A DNA stretch of 22,350 bases from CAYRFQ01 sp964423615 (GCA_964423615.1 CAYRFQ010000115.1:1-22350), one strand, 5' to 3'; positions 1 through 7,745 are shown, numbered from the stretch's first letter. The notes: a model not told the origin generated them from the letters alone. Translations and numbers: made by a program.

Positions 1-150
1 GCTACGGTGGTGGATATGCTGGTGGCTATGGCATGAGCTACGGTGGTTGCTACGGTGGTGGATATGCTGGTGGCTATGGCATGAGCTACGGTGGTTGCTA
101 CGGTGGTGGATATGCTGGTGGCTATGGCATGAGCTACGGTGGTTGCTACG
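1..150 (+). repeat. 48-bp perfect coding tandem repeat
   Basis: The unit starting ATGAGCTACGGTGGTTGCTA runs 33-80 and 81-128 with no base difference. Bases 1-32 match the last 32 bases of the unit and 129-150 match its start, so the array continues off the left edge. The unit is 16 codons and preserves the frame, giving a Gly/Tyr/Cys-rich protein repeat. Perfect identity at third codon positions points to recent expansion or homogenisation. Confidence 0.95.
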
Positions 151-596
151 GCGTCGGAACCGTCGGAAGTCCTGTTTATGGCGGTGGTTGCGTTGGAGGT
201 GTCGTGACTCAGGGTGCGCCCGTCGTCGGTGGCCCAAGCAAGATGGTCACGAATCCTGGAAAGATGGAAAAGAAAGAAAATCCTCTCAACCCTGGAAACG
301 GTGGTGACAACAACCAGATTTCTACAGGACCGAGCAAGGCAGAAGCCACCATCATCGTGAACTTGCCCGCTGATGCCAAGTTGACTGTTGATGGCGTTGT
401 TACGAAGAGCAAAACTGCTCGTCGCCGTTTGGTGACTCCTTCTCTGCCCACGAGTCGCACCTTCCACTACACGATGCAAGCTGAGATCGTCCGCGACGGC
501 AAGCCTGTTACCCAGCAACAGAAAGTAACCGTGCGTGGTGGTGAGCAGACGACTGTAAACTTCACTTTCTATAACAACATCGTCGCTAGCCGGTAG
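1..596 (+). CDS. Gly/Tyr-rich repeat protein with C-terminal TIGR03000 domain (5' end missing)
   Basis: The reading frame is open from base 3 to a TAG stop at 594-596 and has no start inside the window that must be the true one, so the gene begins off the left edge. The first part encodes perfect repeats of the 16-residue unit MSYGGCYGGGYAGGYG. A Gly/Val linker and a charged Lys/Asn/Pro stretch follow. The last roughly 80 residues (codons around 340-580) form a small beta-rich domain beginning ATIIVNLPADAKLTVDG and ending GGEQTTVNFTF, which I recognise as the planctomycete-restricted TIGR03000 domain. Its function is unknown. By family analogy such proteins are often exported, but the signal peptide would lie outside the window. 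The in-frame ATG at 33 is just the Met of a repeat unit and is unlikely to be the start. Confidence 0.85.
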   Translation, partial: YGGGYAGGYGMSYGGCYGGGYAGGYGMSYGGCYGGGYAGGYGMSYGGCYGVGTVGSPVYGGGCVGGVVTQGAPVVGGPSKMVTNPGKMEKKENPLNPGNGGDNNQISTGPSKAEATIIVNLPADAKLTVDGVVTKSKTARRRLVTPSLPTSRTFHYTMQAEIVRDGKPVTQQQKVTVRGGEQTTVNFTFYNNIVASR

Positions 597-1107
597 TTGT
601 TGTCGATCAGTCGCAGATCGCCTGATCTCGACTATGAGTTCATCGATTGAGGGAGCCTAATGGGGTTCCCTCTTTGCATTTCCACTTACCGCTTCTTGAC
701 CAAATCCTATTCGCATCCCACTGTAGAGTTCGTCGTTATCCCACTCTCATCCTCCTTGGCGATGAGGTTGGCGTCGCGTTCTACTTGGTACGTTCTCACC
801 GAAAGACTAGAGGGTACGATTCACGAGACGCCGTTTCTCTTCCCTCGAAGGAATAACTCAGGTACACCAGCACCGTCAGGCAGCTCACCAGAACGTCGTC
901 GTGTTCGACTGAGGAATCTTAATGCCAGTCGAAGTGCTGACGTTGTTCGTAATGATTAACTCGGAAGAGGGCATGGGGATGGACTGCCTTTTCCGATCGA
1001 CAAAACCGATACGATCGAAATTGCTTGCATGACTGCACCGGCGGAGACAAGATAATCCAATCGGAGAGCACTAACAAATATCGAACCAAGCACGAAGGTC
1101 AACACGA
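597..1107. other. Non-coding gap with three hairpins
   Basis: Two short overlapping open frames (647-856 and 660-959) show no recognisable protein and run through hairpins, so I treat the stretch as non-coding. It holds a terminator-like hairpin at 649-672, a perfect 8-bp stem at 904-911/926-933, and an approximately 12-bp bulged stem at 961-996. The promoter and leader of the downstream lactate permease gene should lie in the right part, but I see no convincing -35/-10 pair. Confidence 0.6.
649..675 (+). terminator. Candidate intrinsic terminator after the repeat-protein gene
   Basis: GAGGGAGCC (649-657) pairs with GGTTCCCTC (664-672) through nine positions, one of them a G-T wobble, around a six-base loop. 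A short T run (673-675) follows. It lies about 50 bp after the stop codon of the upstream gene. The T tract is short, so termination efficiency is uncertain. Confidence 0.55.
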
Positions 1108-3060
1108 ATGGTCTGGGAGCAAATTTACGACCCCACCAATTTCCTTTGGTTCAATACCCTCCTGGCAGGACTACCCATCTTGCTGCTGCTCGGGCTGTTG
1201 GCTTCAGGGCGGGTCAAGGCCCACGTTGCCGCGATAATCGGACTGACGTCGGCGCTGGTCGTCGCCATCTTCTGCTACGTTCCAAAGATGGGAGAGGCTG
1301 GGTATCTTGAACGGGTCGCCACCTGGATGCCGACGATGTTGGCGGCGGCTGGTAACGGCGCACTCGTTGGATTGCTCCCAATCGGATGGATCGTCTTCAA
1401 TGCCATTTTTCTCTATGCCTTGACGGTCGAAACGGGACAATTCGAAATCGTCAAACATTCGGTCGCAGCTCTTTCGGGCGATCGACGACTTCAAGCTTTA
1501 CTGATCGCCTTTTGTTTTGGAGCGTTTATCGAAGGAGCGGCAGGATTCGGGACGCCTGTGGCGATCTCTGCCGCGTTGATGATGGGAGCAGGATTTAGGC
1601 CACTCCAGGCCGCTGGTCTCGCCCTTCTTGCGAACACCTCGCCTGTTGCGTTCGGTGCTTTGGGGACGCCCATTCGAGTCCTCGGAGAAGTGACGGATTT
1701 GCCACCGATGCTGTTGAGCATGATGGCTGGTCGTCAACTACCGTTTTTCTCCTTACTGATCCCGGTTTGGCTCGTTTGGGTCATGAGCGGATGGCGAGGA
1801 GTGGTTGGTGTTTGGCCAGCCCTGTTGGTCTGCGGTGGGAGTTTTGCTCTGGTTCAGTTTCTTGTTTCCAACTTTCACGGTCGCTATCTGGTGGACGTCG
1901 CCGGCGGATTGATTTCTATGGTGTCGCTGGCTTTGTTCCTGAGGCTTTGGCAGCCTCGGGAGATTTGGCGTTTCCCGGAAGAGAAAACTGCAGCCGATGC
2001 ATCAGAGACTCCTCACTACACCATCGGGCAAATCGCGTATGCCTGGTCACCCTGGGTGTTCCTCTCTGTGTTCGTGTTTTTGTGGGGGCTCGGTGATGTG
2101 AAAGCTTTCCTAGATTCTCCGTTGACACTCGGACGACCAAGCCAATCAGCACAGCCAGAACCCCATCCAGAGACCAACTCTCGCGTCCAGGTACGGCCTA
2201 CCATTGTGTCCTTCGATTTTCCGTTCGTGCACAACAAGGTCAGGCGTGTGCCGCCGATCGTCCCCGGACACGACCGAGAGGCAGCAGAAGCGGCCGTCCA
2301 GTTGACGGCCCATTTCATGGGACCACAACTGACGAATTCGTCGAGTGGGCCATTGGCTGGTGTCTCTCACGTCGTCGTGTACTCGAACGTGACGGATTCG
2401 GCGATCGATAAGGCGCAGGAACGAATTCGTGAAGAACACACCGAGGGCGCGACTTACAAACTCAATTGGCTCTCGACGACCGGAACAAGTATCTTCCTGG
2501 CAGCTCTGCTCTCGGCGTTGTGGCTGGGAATCGGCGTTCGACAATTCGTTCGCATCTTTTCTCGGACGCTGTTCCACGTTCGTTGGGCGCTGGTCACGAT
2601 CGTTTGCATGCTCGCCATCGCTTGGGTGACGAGGTACAGTGGCATGGATGCGTCACTCGGCTTGGTGTTCCAACTCACGGGTCCGTTGTATCCATTTTTT
2701 GCTGCTTTGTTGGGGTGGCTTGGTGTGGCGTTGACCGGGTCGGATACGTCATCCAATGCGCTCTTCGGAAGCCTCCAAACGTTGACGGCGAGCAACCTTG
2801 CCCGCGCAGGGACCCTCCCGCTCACGGAAATGCAAGCCAAGGTTTTGATGGCGACGGCCAACAGCACCGGCGGGGTCATGGGAAAGATGATCGACGCTCA
2901 GAGCATCGTTGTGGCTTCCGCTGCGACGGGCCAAACCGGGCAGGAGGGAGCGATTCTTCGTTTCGTCTTCTGGCATAGTATCGTTTTGGCTTTCTTGATG
3001 GGGCTCCTGGTGTTGTTCCAGGCGTATTTCTGGCAAAGCTGCATACCTGTACCGAGGTAA
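1108..3060 (+). CDS. lctP: L-lactate permease (LctP/LldP family)
   Basis: Predicted inner-membrane symporter that imports lactate (also glycolate in this family) with protons. The 650-residue protein is mostly hydrophobic helices. It carries the family core around residues 135-190, including FCFGAFIEGAAGFGTP and the segment LLANTSPVAFGALGTPIRVL. A second conserved block has FPFVHNKVRRVPP near 371-383 and KLNWLSTTGT near 451-460. The C-terminal half has the SDTSSNALFGSLQ and STGGVMGKMIDAQSIVVA motifs. Family members are usually about 530-600 residues. The excess sits in a hydrophilic loop around residues 332-449. The ATG at 1108 has a GAAGG element about 9 bases upstream. The next gene on the same strand is eda, about 175 bp away. 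The substrate is inferred from the family. Confidence 0.9.
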   Translation: MVWEQIYDPTNFLWFNTLLAGLPILLLLGLLASGRVKAHVAAIIGLTSALVVAIFCYVPKMGEAGYLERVATWMPTMLAAAGNGALVGLLPIGWIVFNAIFLYALTVETGQFEIVKHSVAALSGDRRLQALLIAFCFGAFIEGAAGFGTPVAISAALMMGAGFRPLQAAGLALLANTSPVAFGALGTPIRVLGEVTDLPPMLLSMMAGRQLPFFSLLIPVWLVWVMSGWRGVVGVWPALLVCGGSFALVQFLVSNFHGRYLVDVAGGLISMVSLALFLRLWQPREIWRFPEEKTAADASETPHYTIGQIAYAWSPWVFLSVFVFLWGLGDVKAFLDSPLTLGRPSQSAQPEPHPETNSRVQVRPTIVSFDFPFVHNKVRRVPPIVPGHDREAAEAAVQLTAHFMGPQLTNSSSGPLAGVSHVVVYSNVTDSAIDKAQERIREEHTEGATYKLNWLSTTGTSIFLAALLSALWLGIGVRQFVRIFSRTLFHVRWALVTIVCMLAIAWVTRYSGMDASLGLVFQLTGPLYPFFAALLGWLGVALTGSDTSSNALFGSLQTLTASNLARAGTLPLTEMQAKVLMATANSTGGVMGKMIDAQSIVVASAATGQTGQEGAILRFVFWHSIVLAFLMGLLVLFQAYFWQSCIPVPR

Positions 3061-3119
3061 ATAGGACGAGTGGTCCGGCCAACCTGGACCGTCGTTCGAT
3101 TTGGCGTTTCCACGAGTCG

Positions 3120-3148
3120 GAACCGCCAGCAAGGCGCTCTGGAGGTTC
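3120..3148 (+). terminator. Weak hairpin between lctP and eda
   Basis: AACCGCCAG (3121-3129) pairs with CTGGAGGTT (3139-3147) with one mismatch, and the stem is extended by a G-C pair at 3120/3148. No T tract follows, so this may be a leader or processing structure rather than a terminator. Confidence 0.3.
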
Positions 3149-3235
3149 GGATTGGTGTGAATGCCAAGTTCCCATCTCGTTAGAACGTATTCACGACGCA
3201 CTCAATCATTACTGCCAAAGGAATCTCGAACTCTC

Positions 3236-3886
3236 ATGCCTACCGATCGAATTGAAACTGTACGCCGGATCGAAGAAAGCGGCTTGATCGCCGTCATTCG
3301 TGCCGACGACCAAAACCAAGCCCTCGACGTCTGCAAAGCTTTGCGTGACGGGGGAGTGACAGTCTGGGAAATCGCCATGACGACGCCAGGTGCGCTCCGA
3401 GCGATCGAACGCGCCGCTGAGGAGTTTGGCCAGGACGGCGTCCTCGGCGTCGGAACGGTCCTCGACTCACAAACGGCTGTTGCGGCCATTCATGCGGGAG
3501 CGGACTTCGTATTTTCACCCATCACGGACCTGGGCGTGATCGAAGTGGCTCATCGCTACGGTCGGGTTGTGGTGCCCGGAGCCCTGACTCCGACGGAGAT
3601 CGCCACCGCCTGGTCAGCCGGAGCAGACATGGTCAAGGTGTTTCCGGCGAATCATTTTGGCCCTTCGTATTTCAAGGACATTCGCGGTCCGCTGCCGCAA
3701 GTCAAGCTGACTCCCACGGGTGGCGTCACGTTGGAGACTGTGCCCGATTGGATTCAAGCTGGTGCAGCGGCGCTAGGGGTGGGTTCCTCGATGGTGAAAA
3801 AAGACCTGATCCGAAATGGGGATTGGAGAGGCTTGACGGAGTTGGCCTCAAAATTCGTCGATGCCGTACGAGTTGCCCGAGGATAA
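3236..3886 (+). CDS. eda: 2-dehydro-3-deoxyphosphogluconate (KDPG/KHG) aldolase
   Basis: Class I aldolase that splits 2-keto-3-deoxy-6-phosphogluconate into pyruvate and glyceraldehyde 3-phosphate, the last step of the Entner-Doudoroff and related sugar-acid routes. It is a cytosolic TIM barrel, 216 residues from this start, close to the family's usual 205-220. Visible motifs are GLIAVIRADD at 16-25, the catalytic Glu45 in VWEIAMTT, GVGTVLD, and the Schiff-base Lys134 in MVKVFPA. PTGGV near the end belongs to the phosphate-binding region. I chose the ATG at 3236 because the family starts just before this TDRIETVRRI segment and AAAGGA lies upstream at 3217-3222. An upstream in-frame ATG at 3161 would add 25 residues unlike the family. 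The gene converges on the diguanylate cyclase gene, with only 13 bp between the two coding regions. Confidence 0.9.
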   Translation: MPTDRIETVRRIEESGLIAVIRADDQNQALDVCKALRDGGVTVWEIAMTTPGALRAIERAAEEFGQDGVLGVGTVLDSQTAVAAIHAGADFVFSPITDLGVIEVAHRYGRVVVPGALTPTEIATAWSAGADMVKVFPANHFGPSYFKDIRGPLPQVKLTPTGGVTLETVPDWIQAGAAALGVGSSMVKKDLIRNGDWRGLTELASKFVDAVRVARG

Positions 3887-3899
3887 ACGTCGTCGGGAA

Positions 3900-4805
3900 T
3901 CAAAGTTCCCCATCGTTGGAAACCGGACGAGGCTCGAATCGATTCCGCCCATTGTGTTTCGCCTGGTAGAGTTGCTCGTCGGCCAAGTTCAACAGTTTCT
4001 CCGGTGTCATCGATTCGTCGCCTTGGGTTGTGGCAATTCCAAGGCTGATTGTGACAGTGAACTGTTCTCCCTCGTAGTCGAATTGTTCGTCGGCAACCAA
4101 ACGCCGCAATCGTTCGGCAAAATGTTGAGCGCCTGCGGTGTCTGTTTCCGGAAGAACGACGGTGAACTCTTCTCCACCATACCTGGCAAACAACTCGTCT
4201 CGGCGAATGCTCGTGTGGATTCGGTGGGCCATTTCACGAAGTGTGTAGTCTCCACAAAGGTGCCCTCTCTCGTCGTTGACGACTTTGAAGCGATCGATGT
4301 CGAGCATGACCACCGAAAGGGGTCGGTTGTGCCGACTCGAACGAACCAATTCGCGTTCGAGAAATTCCTCCAAATAGCGTCTGTTGAACGCCTCCGTCAA
4401 AGCATCACGGATCGTCAGATCGTAGATCACCTGGTGATACTCGGCTTCGACATTTCCACCGGAGAGGAATCGGAAAATGGAACTGCCGATGCGCAGATAA
4501 TCCCCGTCTCGCAATAGGGCTCTTTGAACGGGATGATCGTTGATGTACGTCCCATTGGTGCTTTGGAGGTCTTCGGTGTGGTACCCCTCCTCGGCGGGAG
4601 CAATGCGAGCATGTCTGCGGGAGACGGCCGAATCGGCCACGCAAATTTCGCAATCCATGTCGCGCCCGAGCACTAACGGATCTTTGCCGAGAGTATATCG
4701 TCGGCCCATGTTTGGTCCGGGCGGATAAATATGGATCAAACAGGCATCCTGATTCGACGAGGAAATCGGCTTGGGGATGCGGGTACGTATTGTGTTTTGT
4801 GACAT
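3900..4805 (-). CDS. FHA-GGDEF diguanylate cyclase
   Basis: Predicted cytosolic signalling enzyme that makes cyclic di-GMP from two GTP. It is 301 residues from the ATG at 4805. Residues about 35-113 form an FHA phosphothreonine-binding domain with GR at 47-48, SRRH at 62-65 and STNGTYIND at 82-90. A short linker leads into a GGDEF domain (about 128-292) with metal-binding Asp169 in MLDIDRFK and the catalytic signature GGEEF at 210-214. All active-site positions look intact, so cyclase activity is likely. The position for the product-inhibition I-site reads RRDE instead of RxxD. No membrane segment is seen. A TTG at 4844 would extend the N-terminus by 13 residues; neither start has a good ribosome site. 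The FHA input suggests control by a Ser/Thr kinase, which is inference. Confidence 0.88.
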   Translation of the reverse strand: MSQNTIRTRIPKPISSSNQDACLIHIYPPGPNMGRRYTLGKDPLVLGRDMDCEICVADSAVSRRHARIAPAEEGYHTEDLQSTNGTYINDHPVQRALLRDGDYLRIGSSIFRFLSGGNVEAEYHQVIYDLTIRDALTEAFNRRYLEEFLERELVRSSRHNRPLSVVMLDIDRFKVVNDERGHLCGDYTLREMAHRIHTSIRRDELFARYGGEEFTVVLPETDTAGAQHFAERLRRLVADEQFDYEGEQFTVTISLGIATTQGDESMTPEKLLNLADEQLYQAKHNGRNRFEPRPVSNDGEL

Positions 4806-5100
4806 TCGCGGTTCTGGCAGGAGCCAGACTCCTCTACAACCCAAACGTTGCTCTGTTGGTCATAGCGTACTGTGATCGTAAGAGATTTTGTGGAAGCGAG
4901 CTACAGGAATTTAAGAAGAACGCTTCGCAAGAATCTTTCCTGTCAGGACACTGTTGCGTTCTTCACTTCTTCTATAGACTATTCCATAGATCGCCTTTCG
5001 CGACGAACATTCCACAAATTGCACTTTCCGATGGAAGACGATGAGTGCGTCTTCATCGAAATCATAACTTGAGAAGGCTCAAAATAAGGAGAGTGATTCG
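4806..5100. other. Divergent intergenic region between the cyclase and hppA
   Basis: This 295-bp region should hold the promoters of both divergent genes. I see no convincing -35/-10 pair. The right end holds a leader hairpin (5029-5058) and the ribosome site AAGGAG at 5086-5091. Confidence 0.5.
5029..5058 (+). promoter_or_regulatory. Hairpin in the hppA 5' leader
   Basis: CGATGGAAGACG (5029-5040) pairs with CGTCTTCATCG (5048-5058) with a single bulged G and a seven-base loop. It ends 27 bases before the AAGGAG ribosome site and is not followed by a T tract. It could be an mRNA-stabilising or regulatory leader element. The role is unknown. Confidence 0.4.
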
Positions 5101-7608
5101 GTGGCACAAGTGGCTTTCTGGTTGGCACCCGCGGGGGCGGTGTTGGCCTTGGTTTTTGCATACCTTTTCTACAGGCAAATTTTGGCTGCCGGGGAAGGCG
5201 ACGACGAGATGAAACGCGTCGCTGGGTACGTTCGCGAAGGAGCGTTCGCCTACCTCTGGGCCCAGTATCGCGTCGTTGGTATCGTCTTCCTGGTATTGGT
5301 AGCGTTGTTGGCTTACCAGGCATTCGGGTTAGAGCAGCAGCACTGGTTGGTTCCGTTTGCGTTCTTGACGGGTGGTTTCTTCAGTGGGTTGGCCGGATTC
5401 TTCGGCATGAACACGGCCACTTTGGCGTCGAACCGAACAGCCCAAGGGTGTAAAGAGTCGCTCAACAACGGCCTGCAAGTGGCCTTCCGGGCCGGCGCCG
5501 TGATGGGCTTGGTGGTCGTCGGGCTCGGTCTTCTCGACATCTCCCTGTGGTTCATCTTCCTACAGTATCTTGGCCCGCAAATGGGCATCAACATGAGCCT
5601 CCAGGAGATCACCGTGGTGATGCTCACGTTCGGGCTCGGGGCCAGTACCCAGGCCCTCTTCGCTCGTGTGGGCGGCGGGATCTTCACCAAGTCGGCGGAC
5701 GTGGGAGCCGACCTCGTGGGCAAGACGGAAGCGGGAATTCCCGAAGACGATCCTCGCAACCCGGCCACGATCGCCGACAACGTTGGGGATAACGTCGGGG
5801 ACGTCGCGGGTATGGGTGCCGACCTGTACGAGAGCTATTGCGGGTCGATCTTGGCCACGGCCGCCCTTGGAGCCGCAGCGGCCGTCTCTCTTGGGCTGGC
5901 AACCGAGCAGGCCTTGCAACTGGTCATTGCTCCGATGGTTTTGGCCGGAGTCGGCATCGCCCTCTCGATCATCAGCATTTACTTTGTCAGCACGAAAGAA
6001 GACGCCACACAGAAGAACCTCCTGCAGGCCTTGCGGAACGGCGTTTGGGGCGCCAGTGGGTTAATCATCCTTGGCGCGATCGGAGTGACGTACGTCCTTC
6101 TTGGGGACCTCGATTACCGTGGGGCTACAGAATGGTACGGCATCCTCGCCAGCATTATCACAGGGCTACTGGCCGGTGTAGCGATCGGTTGGTTTACCGA
6201 ATACTACACGTCGACCGAATATTCTCCGACTCGTTGGATTTCCGAACAAACCGTCACAGGACCAGCAACGACGATCATCGGCGGGATTGCGATGGGGATG
6301 TGGAGTTGTTGGGCACCGCTGGCCATCATCGGCGTGGCGACCATCTTGGCCTATGCGTTCGCCGGCGGCTTCGCGGTACCCTCGTTGGGGCTCTACGGTG
6401 TCGGGATTGCGGCCGTCGGGATGCTCGCGACGCTTGGCGTGACCCTTGCGACCGACGCCTACGGCCCGATTGCCGACAACGCCGGTGGTAACGCCGAGAT
6501 GACCGGACAGGAACCTAGCGTTCGCGAAAGAACCGACGCCTTGGACGCCCTCGGAAACACGACGGCGGCGACAGGAAAAGGATTCGCCATCGGGTCCGCC
6601 GCGTTGACGGCCCTCGCGTTGTTGGCGGCGTTCGTCGAAGAAGTCCGAATCGGCGTCCAGCGGGAAGCCACCGAGTACGTCACAGAAAATAAAGTTGACG
6701 TAGACGATGTCGTCTATCTTGGCCACAAAAAGTACGCCATGCAGGACGACAAAGGTTACGAAGAACACAAGCTCCACAATGCCTTCATCGAGGTGAGCAG
6801 CAGCTCCCCCAACGCCAAGGCGTACGCCGTCCCTGCGAAACTAGAGAAAGGGACGTCGATGGGCAAAACGCTGACTCCGGTGGAACTCGGAAAGTTGATC
6901 ACTGCCCACGCCAAGGAACAAGCCAAGAGCGAATCCGGCAAGGTCGCCAAGAACGTGGCTTACCTGGTTCCGATCCGGGAAGCCACGCTCGCCCAGTTCA
7001 TGGACTTCTACCAGGTCAACTTGATGAACCCCAAGTTGCTCGTGGGCATGTTCATGGGTGTGTTGATGGTGTTCATATTTACCGGCATGACGATGCAGGC
7101 CGTGGGCCGGGCGGCAGGCCGGATGGTCGAGGAAGTCCGGCGGCAGTTCAAGGAACTCAAACTGCTTGAGGATCCCAACGCCAAGGCCGACTACGCCAAC
7201 TGCGTGAAGATCGCCACGACGGGGGCACAGAAGGAGATGATACTTCCGGCCCTCGTTGCAGTGGTGATCCCGATCGTCATCGGGTTACTTCTCGGCGTCG
7301 CGGGCATCATGGGACTCTTGGCAGGTGGTCTGACGTCGGGCTTCGCCGTGGCCGTCTTCATGGCCAACTCGGGCGGGGCCTGGGACAACGCCAAGAAATA
7401 CATCGAAGGCGGCGCGATGGGCGGGAAAGGGTCGGAGAACCATAAGGCAGCCGTCGTCGGCGACACCGTTGGGGACCCTTTCAAAGATACTTCTGGACCG
7501 TCCCTGAACATTCTGATCAAATTGATGAGCATGGTCGCCGTTGTGTTCGCGGGCGTGATCGTCAAGTACGGTCCAAGGATTGCCGAAACGCTTCAGATTG
7601 GTGGATGA
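5101..7608 (+). CDS. hppA: Membrane-bound, K+-dependent-type, ion-pumping pyrophosphatase
   Basis: Integral membrane enzyme that hydrolyses pyrophosphate and pumps H+ and/or Na+. The start is GTG at 5101, with a strong AAGGAG nine bases upstream. All three substrate-site blocks are present: DVGADLVGKTEAGIPEDD from residue 199 followed by NPATIADNVGDNVGD, then YGPIADNAGGNAEM around 453-466, and GGAWDNAKKYIEGG followed by ENHKAAVVGDTVGDPFKDT near the C-terminus. Ala489 and Gly492 in NTTAATGKG match K+-dependent enzymes; K+-independent ones have Lys and Thr there. Glu244 in DLYESYCGSI sits where Na+-transporting and some H+-transporting bacterial enzymes keep their helix-6 Glu, not in the plant-type place. 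At 835 residues it is about 100-150 longer than usual because of a hydrophilic insertion at about 513-640. The pumped ion cannot be settled from sequence alone. Confidence 0.95.
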   Translation: MAQVAFWLAPAGAVLALVFAYLFYRQILAAGEGDDEMKRVAGYVREGAFAYLWAQYRVVGIVFLVLVALLAYQAFGLEQQHWLVPFAFLTGGFFSGLAGFFGMNTATLASNRTAQGCKESLNNGLQVAFRAGAVMGLVVVGLGLLDISLWFIFLQYLGPQMGINMSLQEITVVMLTFGLGASTQALFARVGGGIFTKSADVGADLVGKTEAGIPEDDPRNPATIADNVGDNVGDVAGMGADLYESYCGSILATAALGAAAAVSLGLATEQALQLVIAPMVLAGVGIALSIISIYFVSTKEDATQKNLLQALRNGVWGASGLIILGAIGVTYVLLGDLDYRGATEWYGILASIITGLLAGVAIGWFTEYYTSTEYSPTRWISEQTVTGPATTIIGGIAMGMWSCWAPLAIIGVATILAYAFAGGFAVPSLGLYGVGIAAVGMLATLGVTLATDAYGPIADNAGGNAEMTGQEPSVRERTDALDALGNTTAATGKGFAIGSAALTALALLAAFVEEVRIGVQREATEYVTENKVDVDDVVYLGHKKYAMQDDKGYEEHKLHNAFIEVSSSSPNAKAYAVPAKLEKGTSMGKTLTPVELGKLITAHAKEQAKSESGKVAKNVAYLVPIREATLAQFMDFYQVNLMNPKLLVGMFMGVLMVFIFTGMTMQAVGRAAGRMVEEVRRQFKELKLLEDPNAKADYANCVKIATTGAQKEMILPALVAVVIPIVIGLLLGVAGIMGLLAGGLTSGFAVAVFMANSGGAWDNAKKYIEGGAMGGKGSENHKAAVVGDTVGDPFKDTSGPSLNILIKLMSMVAVVFAGVIVKYGPRIAETLQIGG

Positions 7609-7628
7609 TTGAGTCCTCGAGCGAGTGG

Positions 7629-7681
7629 CTTGGGAACTGTTCGATTGGTGGTCTTTCGCTTCCACGGCGAACAGTTCCAAG
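7629..7681. repeat. Long inverted repeat, first of a tandem pair
   Basis: CTTGGGAACTGTTCG (7629-7643) is complementary to CGAACAGTTCCAAG (7668-7681) with one bulged G, giving 14 pairs around a 24-base loop. The loop itself contains a small GTGG/CCAC stem. It starts 21 bp after the hppA stop codon. Confidence 0.8.
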
Positions 7682-7682
7682 A

Positions 7683-7745
7683 ACACGCGAGCTGCGAGAA
7701 CCTACGCCACGACAGAGGCATCGTAGGTTCCCGCAGCTCGCGTGT
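7683..7745. repeat. 24-bp inverted repeat, second of a tandem pair
   Basis: The left arm 7683-7706 starts ACACGCGAGCTGCG and the right arm 7722-7745 ends CGCAGCTCGCGTGT. The arms pair over 24 positions with one non-Watson-Crick position and a 15-base loop. It is one base away from the preceding hairpin. A short pyrimidine run (AGTCTTT) follows on the plus strand. It may act as a bidirectional terminator for hppA or be a dispersed REP-like element. Confidence 0.85.

Noticed and set aside
1..150. Tandem repeats as a possible CRISPR array
   Set aside because: Copies are directly adjacent with no spacers and preserve one coding frame.
647..959. Two overlapping plus-strand open frames after the repeat-protein gene
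   Set aside because: No recognisable motif, no ribosome site, and they run through hairpins in a region that looks non-coding.
3861..4517. 218-residue plus-strand frame opposite the diguanylate cyclase
   Set aside because: It is antisense to a gene with clear FHA and GGDEF motifs and shows no protein features of its own.
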